Source: Acestrorhynchus altus
Taxonomy: Eukaryota; Chordata; Actinopteri; Characiformes; Acestrorhynchidae
Assembly: GCA_034509495.1 (NCBI GenBank)
Contig: CM067507.1
Location: forward strand, 13,693,642 to 13,757,641
Length of the DNA stretch: 64,000 bases
Direction: 5' to 3'
Shown here: positions 24,501 through 39,200 of the stretch, in pieces
Position numbering within the stretch: the first letter of the stretch is position 1
How the letters are laid out: each line of letters opens with the position of its first letter
Made by a program: the position numbers and the translations under genes
Notes under the pieces: generated by a model
Databases searched by the model: none
Seen by the model: only the letters and a program-made list of their open reading frames with translations
Told to the model about the DNA's origin: nothing

Positions 24501-26044
24501 TCTCCTTTTCATCTTTGTCTTCCTCTTGCTTTTGATTGAGTTTGTCTTTCTCATCCATCTTATGCTCAAGCTTGTCAATCTCACCTTTATCCTTTTCGGT
24601 TTTCTTCTCATCTAGCTTCTGATCCAGCTTGTCTTTCTCATCTTTGTCCTTCTCCAGTTTCTTCTCATCTAGCTTCTGATCAGGTTTTTCGTTTTCACCT
24701 TTGTCCTTCTCTGTTTTGTTTTCTAACTTGTCCTTCTCAACTTTCTCGGTTTCTGCCTTCAGCTCTACCTTGTCCACCTTCTCCATCTTTGGAAGCAGGT
24801 CCATTTTATCTCCAGCAGACTTGACTTCCAGGATCTTCTCACCTTTTTCTGGTGTTTCAATTTTCTCGGTCTTTTCAGGTTTGTCTGCCTTTTCGTTTTT
24901 GTCAAACAGCTCGGCTTTGTCTGGTTTATCCGACTTGTCCACTTTATCCACCTTGTCAAACGCATCAAGCTTGGCACCAATGTCCATGTTATCTTTTTTG
25001 TCAACTATGTCAACCTTGTCAGTCTTCTCCACCTTGTCCACCTTCTCCACTTTATCTTTCTTGTCAAACACATCAGACTTCTGGAGGCTCTCTATTTTCT
25101 CCTCCTCTGGTTTATTCTTCTCTGTTTTGACTGTTAAAAAAGAGAAGTGAAATGAATTTAAATATCTCTTTACAGTGTCACAAAGTAAGCAAAACACCAA
25201 ACCCAACTGCTCTTTAAAATCCATTTCCTATTTTCTGCTTCTACTGTTAAATATCTATGGAATACAGAAAGTGGTCATGTTATGTATAAAGTTACATTTT
25301 TACATTGACTAAATTCCTCTGTTTTCATAATATAGTATGTATAAAAATTGAGTGCCATAAGTTGTTTTGGAGACATTTGCAGACAGGCTGAAATATACTG
25401 TAAACTAACTCTGTATACTATTTATTATTCAGCTGCACATGCTTCGGGAAAAGTTTCTAAAGGGCGTGAAGAAATAAAGAGGAAATTAAAAAACAAATGT
25501 TTTGGTTTGTTGCTATTTTGCCTGTTGAAATCAATAGAATTTGTCATACAAATGTATTAGTTGACCCCTAACAGACATCAGCCTCATTGTAAAGACTTAC
25601 TCACTCAAATCAAACACAATGCAGTGCTTAATGAAAACTGAAATTAAAAACAGAGCCTGTTCCATTGAGCCAAATGACTACGTTCTACATAACTATAATC
25701 AAGTGCATCTAACTTTTATTTTGCCAGCAGCTTCTTTGTGCCAGCAGGCCTTCTTTCATTGTTCCCCTCTTCAATTACAATCATTATCATACAAAATTCC
25801 GCTTTTGCATAAAACATTCACAGCATTTAGCTGGGACACTTCAGTATGCAGCAGAGAGGGCCAACAAGTGTTGTGTTCATATCAGTAATAAGGATCCAAA
25901 TGCTGCTATTCAAAGTGACGAGTAGAAGGCCAGACTGAGGAAGAGCAGATGTTCACATATTTAAATACATCACATATATTCAGACAAAAACTGGATTGAT
26001 TTAATCTGAAAAATAGATGGCTTGAGCTATTCTTATTCTCTAAA

Positions 26045-26078
<34 letters not shown>

Positions 26079-29000
26079 ATGAGTGTAAACAACTATGACT
26101 CTGCATTTTCCAAATCTGTGCTTAGTTTTCATCGACCACCTTCTTCACTGTCTTTTAATTAAAACAACAACAACAACATCAACATGTTTGCTAACAATTA
26201 CTATGAAAAACACAAAAAAATATTGCAATTGTTTAAACCATGGCAGGGTCTGATGTTATTTGTATTAATAATTAAAAAAAAAATCATTTTGAGTTTAACA
26301 GATTGATGTTTAGATTAGATAGATGTTTTAAACAGATATTTGATTACAAATTTGTTGGGTGGCTGTGTTAAAATATCTGCATTTTATTAATTTTACTGCA
26401 TTTCTAGCTTTACAGAAATTAATGTTACATTTCTCTATTATAGGAAAGCCAAATTTCTACATCTGAAATGGTTATGATTATCTGAAGACATGTACATGAC
26501 AAATATTGAATCTTGCCATAGACACAGAATTCACAGATTTGTTTCCAGTAATTGAGAGAAACTGTAGGTTTTTCAATAATTTGCCAGTGCTAACATTATG
26601 GTGTATGTATATGACTGGAACAATAAGGATATAAATCATTACACCAACAATGTATTACACCATCCATGTCTTACACGTCTCTGTGTTTATGTGGGCTATA
26701 TCACAATAGAGTTCTCTGACATTAAAATGTCAGTCTAATACAGTACTTTCTAAATCACTTTATACTGTATTTCCCGAAGGTCAGGGATAAAACTGTGAGG
26801 AGCACAGCCACCTGCAGGTTGCTGCACTGCAGTGGATGACAACAGTGCCTTACCTACTTAGGGTTGAGTCTCTGGACAGGCAAGCAACTAAACTATCCCT
26901 TGGTCAAGACTCTTAACACTACATATGCACCTATCTGTCTTAACAAGGTTCAACTGAAAGTCACTCTGGATAAGAGTGCCAATAATAATTGGCAGAAATG
27001 TAAAATATAATTATGCTGTTAAACAATAAAATGTTTTAAAGAATAAATGAAGGGAAGACCAGCCCTGACCTCTGTAGGAAGCTCCCAATCCATAAGTTGC
27101 TATTTTTAAGCAACTGTGTATGTTAGACTGTTCACAGGGAAGTAATTATAAAACAATCCCTTTAAATTTATGCCTAAAAAGATTCAGGAATTCAATTATA
27201 GCCTCAAATCTCATAATGAGACCTACACTACATCAAATCCCTACTGTGCTGTGAGCCAAACCAGATGGGCAAAATTATTTACAGCAAAAATACAGCAAAA
27301 CGTAGGCCTGGCTTTTGTGTTACTATCCACTTGAAACAAAAATTAGAAAGACAGTTATTACTCTAATCATGACCACAGATGATGGGGATTCTGTCTCCAT
27401 CTGAAAAGACTTATTTTTTAAAATTCCAAACTGTTTTTTTTCCACTTGGTTGAGAGAAGTGAGGTCAGCATTAAAAGAAACTAAATACTGTGTGAGAATG
27501 AAGAGTAATATGACTTTTGTAAGGTTTAATTTATTAAGCTGCGCAGATGGAATTTAGCTCAGAGGCATTGAAAGTGACAAAGCCACGATGCTCAATGCTT
27601 TCCCAGCAAAATAGCAAACTCAGTGAATCAGCTCTAAATACTAATCAAACTCTGAAAGACTTAAGGATTCAATAAAGAACCAGCAACTGAAACTGGAGTT
27701 TTACTACAGCAACAAAAAAGGTTTTCAGACAACAGTGCTTTCAGATTAGCTGCTGACATAAGTGTCATGCTCTCTCATTCTGAGATGCTCGTCTAGCAGC
27801 TTCTAACAGGAGAATTCACATCAGCGCAGGGACCAAATACAGGCATCAGCTAATTGACAAACGTCTATTTATCACCAAAAGCCAATGGCGTAATGTTCTG
27901 TTTATCTGTCTACCAGTCCTGGAGCTTTATAAGTCACTTGTTAACACCTGTAATATAAGATCTAGATTATCCTCCAGAAATAAGATGAAGAGCAGACTGA
28001 GATCATGGTTCATAACTATGCATCTCAAGAGTTAGAAAACAATGTCACAATGCCAAAGACTGAGGAGCACATAGTGATTATATCCAGCGTACACACCAAG
28101 ACAGTGTCACTGATGCCTCAAGACAAGCCGACATCATTTACAGTTATGGTTTGGTGAATGCAGTAATTGTATATTTTAGAGGATGTGGCCTTCTTGTGTC
28201 ACAGCTGTTGTTATTTCTGTTAATATCAGAGCACATCTGCTGAAACGGTACTGAAACCTTGACTGCAATGAATCCTGACCGAGTGGGAAAAATAGGCAGA
28301 TGCTCTTGTCTCTTAAAACGGCACCCACTTGTAACCAAGTATATCAGACATCCTGTATAAGAAGGCAAACAATCATAACATTACTAATACAATACAAACA
28401 GTGTTTATTCCCATGTCTATTGCGGTACAAGGCAAACTGTGTTCTCAGCCTCACTGACTACAGATGCTAAAGCCTACTAAGAGACTTGCTTCCACCAGTT
28501 TTTACTAACTGGCTGCCAAAACCTCTCTCTTCTAAATCTTTAAAACACTTCCTCTATATATTAGAAAAAAGGTAACGTTCATTGAAATGATCATGAGTAA
28601 TTATAGTTCATACATATTTATATGCACTGCTACAATTGATGACAGGAAGACAAATCACAAGGCAAACAAAAAGGATCTGAAAATGTTAGGCACGCTAAGT
28701 AGGGTCTGTCATTTAACGGTGCTCATTTGAGGGTGCGAGGCAAATGGGGGCGTGTCTGGCAGTGGTACCATGGTGTCGTAAGCTCAAGCGAAGCATGCAG
28801 AGAGACACTATGCAGCTGGTCTAGCTCTAGGCTCCAGACTGCTGTGATAGTCTCTGTGTGACCTACTAGTGCAATCGAGCAGTCGTCTAGAAGCAGTGTC
28901 TTCTTGTCTTAACAACTGAAAGATTTGCTTATGTATTCTACGGACTTACTCAAGCCCACAGAGAACAATTAAAGTATAGCATCCTTACTTCTGTCCATCT

Positions 29001-32000
29001 ATCCACATTTCTGACGGCCACTGCAATTCTTGCACAAAATGAAGTAACCACTAACACCGGCTTCCTTTACCTACCCTCAGGTATAGCAAATGGATTGCTA
29101 CCAGCACTGCCATTGATGGCTCGAGGTGTGACTGGCACGGGTAGCAGTACACCTTGGTCCTTGTCAACAATTGAACCTTCTATAATATCCTCCATTGGTG
29201 GATAACCTCCGTTACTCTTTAGTGGTGGAAAGGGGGTAAGGTGTAGGGTAGTGTCACAGTCATGTCGCAGGTCATTACGAGTGATCCCAGTAGCATATAG
29301 GGTTGGTGGCGGTGTTGGAGGCTGATCGTCGGCCACAGTGAGGGATCGTTTCATTGCTGCAGCATGAGTCCGACGGGGCCCTCCAATTGGTGAGCTCAAC
29401 TCGTCCAGGACTCCTCCACCAGGATACTTGTCTGGCAGCTCAAAGCTGGCAGGTACAGAGAGATGAGAGCACTCAGACATGGCTCTCCTCATGGCCTTTC
29501 TCTGCTGTTCGGCTCGACCCATGAAACAAGGCTCCAGGTCCTCTACTTCCTCCTCGTTCTCATCTGATGATCCCTCCGCCATCTGCCGTCCACCAAGACC
29601 TTCATCGGGACCCTGGAGGTAATTGTCATTTACGACTCCGATGACACAGTAGTTAGGAGGTGCTGGAGGAGAGGCGGCTTTGCCATTTGCTTCTGTGCCA
29701 AGACCATGAGGTGAAGAATTCCAACCTCCTACACCAGCTGGTTGCAAAGATTCAAAGGGTGATGGTGCAACAGTATGTGGTGCAGGTGATCCTGAAAGTT
29801 GTGAGGGAAGCGGCAACCCACTGTTATCAGCACATCCTAAATGAGCCGCATACTTGCCAGGGGATCCAGGAGAGGCAGATGAAGACATAGGGCTCTCTGG
29901 GCTCTCCCCTGCACTACCTAACGATGCACTCCCAGGAATCGCACCTCTTCCGGGCACCTTCAGCTCTGAATCCATGCCCACTCCTGTCGAAGGGTCAAAA
30001 AAACACAGCTTGTCTTCATCTGTCAACCCAGGGGCCCTTGGGGCACCTGCAAAGTGCCTCGGAGCCCCCATGTCTCCCTGCTGCCAATCCCATCCCTGGG
30101 GTGCAGGGGGTGTGGACATGGAAGGAACCTTGCACAGCTCACTATACTCCGAGAATGGAGACACAGGTTGCTGGTTGGAGAGAGAGGACATTCTTTTCCC
30201 CCTCTAGCTTTGGTTATTTATTCCTTAATTGATTTTCTTTGTCTTCTTCTAATGTGCCTTTTGCCCTTCCTTCTTGACAAACAAATGCTGAGATTTATCC
30301 CTTGCACTCTTCCCGGCAATAGATGCAAGTGTGTGACGTTACTTCTCTCTCCGTCTCTTCGCTCCACAATTGACTAAGAAGCGGAGAGTCTGAGCACTGC
30401 TTGCTCTCTCTCTCTTTTCATCGCATGAGCAAATATCCACTCACTCACTCTCCCTCCTTTCCTCTCCCCTCCCCTTCTGACATCCATTTCCGTGTCTTCC
30501 ATCACATGACTTCTCGAGTGGAGGCTCATTCGCTGGGCCAGAAAACAGCTCACTCCTATTCCACAGAGCCCACCCCCTTTGCCTGGCTCGTTTTCTCCAC
30601 GCTGTCCTCTTTACCCCCATCCTTTCCTTCCCTTTCTCGTGTGCTTCCACCTCCCTTTTTTGAACAGCTACTATCTTTCCTCAAGCAATAATGCTTTGGG
30701 CATAATTAGAGGAGAGCATGGAGAGCCGTCACACGTAATCTTTGACTACGGGGGAGTAGCTCATGTCTTTACCCCAAGGATGGCATGCCTATGACTGCTC
30801 TCCAGAGTTGCTTCTGGGTATGTTCACAACCTAGATATTTCCCCCCACAAGTCATTCACTGTCTACTCGTACTGCCTGATTCCACACCAATCACATACCT
30901 TGATTCGTGTCAGAGCAATGAATCCACCCCTCTTACATACTGACATGCTAATTCAGACAGTCAATTCATTTCCTCCCCTCCACACTGTGTATTTTTGCAG
31001 GCGACCAGTAGGGAGCTTTCCCCAACAGAGCACTCTAGGCACATTATATCAGGGTTTGAATGCTTCCTCATTTCTAACTCTATGAATGCCATTTTAACCT
31101 GCTCTAGAATTTCACGATCCCCCGTTCAGTTATCTACATGCTTAAGTGTGAAGCAGTTCCTGTAGGAAAAGGATCAGTAGAATGGGATAAACAAAAACGG
31201 AGGGATGCTGGATGAGTGGAAAACAGTGCCCCATGAAAAAGCCGAACTGAAGCCTGTCGTCTTCGATCTCATCACATAGGAAGACTGCTTTGAGACACAA
31301 AATGAGAGATGACACAGACAGCAAGGAGATGCATTACATCCATACAATCCACACCAACCATAACAAAAGTGGCAAGAGCAAAGCCATTCTTAACAAAGTG
31401 CTCCACTTCTGCAGTACATTCTCAGAACCTGGACTAAATCCCTCAAGAAATGGGAGCGATATATAGTCTCACACAAAAAGAAATTCTTCAATTTTTTTTT
31501 CTTTAAAGAAATCACGATGAATGGAATAACAGAAATGCTCTAAAATGATCTTAATTTCCATTACAGGGTGGAAAGTCACTCTGCGATTGCTCACATGTTG
31601 CTGGTTATCTTTATACCAATTTGAGACCCAATGCCTACTGTCATTTTCATGTTTTCAGACACTCAGTCAGCACTCCTAGTTCACATACCACGCCACCAGA
31701 CCCATCACAACTGTCACAGTGGTTACATAAGCAATGGCACTGCTGAGGCTAGTTTTTGCCTATCAGCACATTCTTATGACTGCACCAGTAAACACATCCC
31801 ACCAGCCATACTGTCCTGACCTGCTAATGAACATGGCTTATGTAAGCTTTAGTTCAGTCAGCTGTTAATGTGCCGGATGGAGACAACAGGCAGGAGATGA
31901 CTTAAGAAGCAAAGATTGGCAGTGTCTGTTCCCAGCAGCAATGTGCATGTTACTTAGTAACATTAAAAGTCAGCCTAAAAAAATAGACCATTAAACATGA

Positions 32001-33121
32001 ATGCACAGGAATGCAACAATGCATATTGTGATGCAATGACAGGTCAACGTATATTGTGGAAGTGATAATGCATCAAGGAGAAAGGGCATCTCATTTACTA
32101 TGGTAGCTAATGATATTTAACGCACCAGTGAGCCAACTCCATTATGATCATGTCATGTGCCTATCCCAGCTATAGTTTCATTAATACACTTAATCATCAA
32201 AAAATAGATGTTCCCTGAAGGAATCAACCGATTGCAATGCACAACTACAAAGCTGTCATTGAGTCTCTCAGAATGGCAGCGGGGTCATCCTCAGTTGAGT
32301 CCCACCTATGTCTCGGGGAGGCAACTAACAAGTTAGTTGTCGTGCATTACTCGTCCAAAAGACCTGGTTTCTTGTTGTGGGTGCAATGTCAAATAATACC
32401 AGATCACCATTGCTCTTCATTACAGGCACATTGAAAGCCCAGTGTTATGTTAATGGAGTCCTACAACGACTGCCCCCACCTTTTATGAATGCACATTCCA
32501 CTGCATTATTCCAACAGCCCAACACCTGTTTGAATACTGCTGCCATAATATGAGCTCGCCTTGAAGACACAGCTACTATGCCATGGCCAGTCACAACCCC
32601 ATACCAATCCCTGATTGCATACCTACCCCTCTACCCCCACCGCAAAATCTGCAGGAACTAAGTGAGAAGATTCATGCCGCACCTGGCATGTTGCATTATA
32701 CCCAGTGCCATACTGAGAGACACTACTTCTGTATGTTTAGCTCAATAAGTATTTCCCATATTAGTCTAAATTCTGAATCATTTATCATTCACTATCACTG
32801 CAATCTGACACTTTCGTCTGAATGGAACATCTATGATGAAGAGTGTAGATTATGCAACAAATACAGTTATGATTTTTCTTCATTCAAATTATAGTGCAAT
32901 CAAATCATGAAACAAGTACTGTAAATCATAAAAGCAGTACTGTGAATCAAATCCAGTCATCGATGCAATGTACATTTTTCTGAACTCAACACTGTGAGAA
33001 ATTCAAATCATAAAACCAGTCATCTGGTTCCAATCGAATCCCTTTGAGTGTATCGTTAGACAACTCCTCCTTACTTCTTTGATCAGGATAATGAACTCCA
33101 CACACACCTGAGGCAGCCAAG

Positions 33122-33201
<80 letters not shown>

Positions 33202-36200
33202 AATAACAATGTGTCAACAGGTCATCAGTGACTACACCCTCCTACAGGACTCTTTTTTTTCTTATGCACTATTGTCTATATTGTATATTGTAATATAGTC
33301 TGTATATTATATATACATGCTGCTATATATGCTGCTTCTGGAACCTTAATTTCCCTGAAGGAACCCTCCCAAGGGATCAATAAAGTTCTATTGTATTGTA
33401 TTGTATTGTATTGTATTCTAGGAAACCCCTGTTCAAGTATACTGGACATTTTTCTTGCCCTGAAATCATAACGTTCACATTAATCGCCCTGTTCAAAAAA
33501 CGCAAAGCACTGATGTGACTGCAACTGTGTGATGGGGTAAACTCAACACAGCTGGATTAATTCAAACTCCAGATTCAAATGAATTCAAATTCAAGACTTC
33601 ACCATGTCGGAGAAATAGCAAGGCTCTAGGTAGCAAGCCTCCGAGCAGCTGGCAGACGTACAGCTCTATATGAGTAAGTCTAGCACCAGCAGGCCAGTGC
33701 TTTAGAGCTGTCAGATGAGTGTCTCTTGCCCGAACGAGTGGCATTCAAGCCCTTGTGAAATAGGACATTTAGTCATTCTGCTGTGATGCCCCAACTGGCT
33801 CGCATTCACAGAATGCTATATAGGCAAAAAGCAAAAAGGATGACTGTATGCTTTCATTGTGTCAACACACTGTACTCTACAGCATCATTCAGCATCAAGA
33901 AACACTGGCATGGACCTGACTTTGTTAAAAAGGTAAGAATAGGCTCACTCTGACAGTGAAAAATACAAGACGTACACTATGTGCTATAAGTGTCCAAAGC
34001 AATTTCAGGCACACAACTCTTCTTTTCAGTAAATTATTCATAGGATATGCTATATTTAGGTGAGCTTAACGTAGCAGAGAGTACTCCTTGACTGAAGAGC
34101 AAAACAAATCCCATTCCTCGATTCTCACAGCTGTGGGGAGCTTTTGGCATAGCCAGGGGGAATTTATCATTGTCAGGGAAGGAACACAGGTGGTATGACC
34201 ACAGAAAAAACGAGTCGGAGAGCTGGTGAGAAGAAGACAATGCTAAAGAGGGCAAGAGGGACTCAGACTGCTAAGTTTCTATGTTTAGCTCAATAAGCCC
34301 CCTCCCCAAGCCTTCCAATGAACTGCCATTGTTTCCTTGATTGTCTCGTTTCCCAGCTTCCTTAAGTCTCCAAAGCAACTGCTTCCCATTGCCATGGCAA
34401 CAAGAGCCTTGTCATGGCAGTGGCTGCAAGTGAAGGAGTGGGTACCGGGGGGCCGTTTGTGCTCACAGACATATTGATCTCTGGAACATAGCGGATGAGT
34501 AAGGGGATGACAAATGTGAGAGGAAGAAAACACGGTAGAGGGGGAAAGTGAGAGAAGACAGTAAAAGAAGAAGCAACTGAACTCCAGTGATAAAATTAGA
34601 AATCAGTCGTTTGGAATGGCGGTTTCTGCTTGATTTAGTTCACCAAGCTTCTGCTGAAATCCCATGGATGATGGATTCCATGACAAAATGCAACAAGGTC
34701 CACATTGCTGACACACACGAGTGCAGATATGCAACTGCAGGCAGTGAATATATGAACTAATGTGAGCCCATTCCTGCCACTTAAAGTTTATCCCAAAAGC
34801 ATAAAGCATCTCTAAATAACGAGAATCTCAAAAAATGAGAAAGGATCTCAACATAATGATAATTATGTTCAAATGAATAAGAAATAATTTAAAAATGCCA
34901 AGAAATATTGAACATTAATACAAATTACTTCCCATCACAAAATTATTTCTCAATATCTCAAAATGAGCTAAAATATTGACTATTTCAAATTATTGACTCA
35001 GCATCTCAAAATAATGAGATTGACTTCCTCAAAGTAATGACTAAATACCTCACAATAATGAAATACTACCTGAACATAATGATTTTGCAGATCATTTAAT
35101 AATGAAAAAATAATATTATTTATTTTATTTTTTTAATGTGGTGAGAAAGGGGTTCCATATTAGCCTGAAAACTAAAGCAGACATAAAATGTTGAACTATC
35201 AACATTACTCTCTAGGAAAATGACTCTCACAAAGAGAGAAGACAGACATCATCTTTAAATCCAATTTCCTATTTATATTTATATTTATAAACAGGGACTT
35301 AAGGCTACATGGCAATGAAGGCTTCAGTAATTAATCCATTGTTATTTTCTCAGCCATAATCAGCAGCAATGCTCAACTACATGCTATAATAAACCACCCA
35401 TTAATCCACCTATTCAACATCTGACCTATCTGACCCTTCTGAAATATGACCAATGCCCTGGCAAAAGCTTCTAATAGACAACACCCTCTACCTTAGGGCC
35501 GCATATTTGCAGGAGGACAGACTTTCACGCAATGGCTACTTAATATGCATGAGCTGCCTGTGGGCAGAGAAAGTCTGCCAAAATCAGATTTATTTCCGCT
35601 TGTGTTTCATGCATTCCATGTTCAATGTCTCAGTAACAGAATGCTCTGGGCTGAAGTTTAAAGAAACAGTCCACATGGATTCATAACACAACTCTAATTT
35701 GTATGGATGCACTTTGCATTTGAATTTTGGCCGAAAATGGTCATATGCAGCTCTATATGTTTCATCCAAAATGCTGAAAAAAAGGGAAAAAATTAATATT
35801 AAACTGCAACACTTAGCTCTTTAAAGCAACATTAATGTACAATTAAATAAGTGATCATTAATACATTAATTCCAAAAATAATAACAACATCTAATACGTT
35901 TTCCACTCCCTGGTGGATTATCCGTGTACTGCATGTACCAGAAAAATACATACAGCTTTTGAAAAGACTTTTTCCCCCTGATGTATAAAATGTGATACAA
36001 GGATAGGATAGGATAGAATTTTATTGATCCCTTGCGAGGCTTCCCTCAGGGAAATTAAGGTTCCAGCCGCAGCATAAGTACAGAAGAAGTAGAAAAAGAC
36101 ATAATTTAGCAAGAAAACACTGTATAAGTATAAAGAATATATAATATAGAGACTCTATTGCAAGCAAACAGTTGTTAGATGAATGCTGTGCTTGATCCCA

Positions 36201-39200
36201 GAAGCTGAGACAGTTTCACATGAGCTGTAGGACTCGACAGTGTGAGATCCATACTGTGACTGTTCAGTATGAGTACATGTACAAGGTTACATATCCTATC
36301 CAAGAGAAGTGAAAGCAGAGCAAGAGCCAAAGCAGAAATCAGGGTGGTTTAAAGGACATCCTCTTTATAGAAGATATGTTACCATCAACGGAACTGTTAA
36401 GTCATCCCTCATATTGTCCTCGGGAGCATCGGCAGGCCTGTTTAAGAGGGGATTTACTCAGCAGTATCACTGGCTCTCCAAATTTAACTTATATAGTTGT
36501 TGTTCCTTCTGCTTTATTCTAACACTACTTTGGCTCTTAGGCTGCAGATTGATATGACGGAGTGAGATTTTGACTCAACTCTGCTGCCATTCCTTATTGT
36601 TACTAGTGCCTTGTTTACTGTCACTCTCCTTAAGAGAATGAAGTACAATAATACAATAGTATTACAGCAGCCAGTGAGATACAATCTATAATATCTAGCT
36701 ATCCATTCAAAAGAGCTCCATTGATAATAGTAGTGGATTGTCTTTTAGGGAGTTAATGCCAGTGAATGTTGATCATAATACAGTTTCCGAAATCTCAGTT
36801 CCTCAAACTGTTGGATTTATAGAATTGAGGGACAGATAAGTGAGAAGATTTCACCAGTTCAACCTCTATAGTACCTTTATAGTACTAAAAAATGCTACAC
36901 AGAACCATATATATCACATACAAGATGTTCTCCTAGTATTCAAAGAATCATTTAACCATTTAGGTAAATATTTTAAGCATTGAAATGATTTGCAGAGCTG
37001 TCTTTATGAAAGTGTAGTTAAAATCTTTGATTTTCTAGCTACAGTGGGACCAGTGACTGTTCAATATGGGCAGGGAATGACAGATTTCAAATGACAGATT
37101 CAGACACTTAGGCTAAAAGAGATTATTAATTCATTGGACAGCATGTCAAATTTGAAGAACTCAAACTTGAAGAAATGGCTGCCTTATTAGGCATCTTAAG
37201 TTCGGCTGCACATTCCTCTGGCAGAATACAGCAATGCAGTGAAATAAACATGAACGTCAATCACTTCATGTTATCTGAAAAGCTTCATATGGAGTATCAT
37301 TTGGGAAAATTACAGTAACGACTGCAGAGCTCATTCAAATCAGGTACAAGTGATTTTAAATAAAGAACAGATTCACAGATCAGATTCACAGCTCCATATT
37401 ATTCCAGTCACCTGATTTTTCATTACTAATTTGCTAATATTCTAGTAATTTCTATTAACTGTCAGTGATGATAGCGGGCACTTTCAAGCATTAAACAGAT
37501 TGGATTATGTAATCTCAGCCAAAAAGCCACCCAAAATATACAATCCAATTTTCCGCATCAAGAAGCTGACTGTGACGATCCTTTGACTTCAGTAAGTTCG
37601 GTTGATCGGTGTCAGTGACAGAGCAATTAAGTCCAGTCTATATCTAATCCTAACTATGAAGAGAGAACTTATGTGTCAAATAAAAAACAGCTGTATATTT
37701 CTATTCCTACAGACAATTGCAAATAGACATTGAGGGCCTTTTTATTTACCCTGAGGGACACCGGCCTCAGAGCTCTTAAGTAACAGCTTAGCTGCTCTCT
37801 CCATAAATCTCGATTATCCTAAAGCCAGATTTTTATCAAAGTTCATTTGGCCTAGATTGCTTTTGGTAGCATTCATTTCTACACCCTCACAAAATTAATA
37901 TAATAAAAAAGGTTCTTTACTCTGACTTATCAGGTTCTTTACTACATTACAGGTGGATCTTTAAAAAAATCAATGTATATATCACCAAAGAACAGTTTGA
38001 CAACTCCATATCACACACCACTGGCTTGTCCTAGTTTGCTAAGAAACACCTCTTAACCATCATTACCACGAAAGGACCCTTCAAACCATCAGACAGAGTG
38101 GATTATGTCAGTCCAAACAGCCTCCCAAAACACAAGCTCTACACAATCCAGTTTACTGCATCAAGCAGCAGACTGTGACTATGCTTTGACTGCAGCCCCT
38201 TCTTTCTCCTGCCTTACACCACCCACGATTTTGGACGACACTGATTTCCTGAGCTTATTATAGACACACGCCTGAGGCTGCCTGATTTACATATCTGAAT
38301 AATTTACATGCCAACATAGAGATACTATACATCTATTGCACTGAAACACTATTTAATGAAGTATGTTTAGAACAAATCTAAGAAAACATCACTCATTACA
38401 TGTAACTCATACCCCAACAGTCCCACAGTAGGCTAAGTGGGGAACTGGATGACCTATATTAGTTCTCTGCAAAAGAGGGCGATTGATGTATGTGTTATGA
38501 CACCTTATTAGGCAATGTTTTGCATCCGTCCATTTACTAATTGCACAAGAGGAACCTGGAGCCATGTTTAGCTCACCCTAAGCCTACTTCTTCAGCATCT
38601 GTCCCCATTACCATGGAAACATCAGCTGTTCTGCAGTCACCATAGCAACTAGCCCGGCCCTACCCCCCTCTCCAGAGGGAGTCTGTCTGCCAATGAGTAA
38701 CATAGACAAAGTCAAGAGCCTGACCTTCTCTGCTCTTTTCCCTGGACTCGCTCGGTCTCATTTACATAGCCTTTCACCTGCTCAATTAACAGTCACTCGT
38801 TGACGCACAATGACTAAAACCAACAGCAGGCCTGTTCATCAGCCCTCATTCCTGTATCACACTCTTGATACCTCAAGTTTATTCACACTGTGGTAAACAC
38901 GTAAACAATCTCAGTGACGCTGAAGCATACAGAGACAGCCATCTGCACGGAATACATGATGGACAGAGGACTAAAAAGGCACCGTCAGCCCATTCTGTCT
39001 GAGGTTAAAAATAACCCTGCTGAGATTGTCCACACCTGAGCGTCTCTTCTCACAACCACAGCAGGGGGGCTTGCAGGAGACTACTGATGTTTCCCCCCCC
39101 CAGCCAATACTAATGAGGTTGTCTGACATAATAACTCCTCTTCACATCATTAGCTGAATTGATACCAAGCAAATACAAGTACAGTGTAATGGCATACTTC

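Larger units (their letters stand above)
25131..29074 (-). other. map4: map4 intron
   Basis: A 3.9-kb intron (from the internal first exon) or part of a 25-kb intron (from the long form). It has a (CTG)11 repeat at 26046-26078 and a degenerate reverse copy of the 1411-1620 repeat ending near 27003. No further exon is supported. Confidence 0.65.

Noticed and set aside
24701..25150. Ser/Phe/Leu-rich frames on the + strand
   Set aside because: They are antisense of the Lys/Asp/Glu-rich map4 exon and owe their openness to its codon composition.
25906..26106. Poly-Ala frame
   Set aside because: It is produced by the (CTG)11 repeat in an intron.
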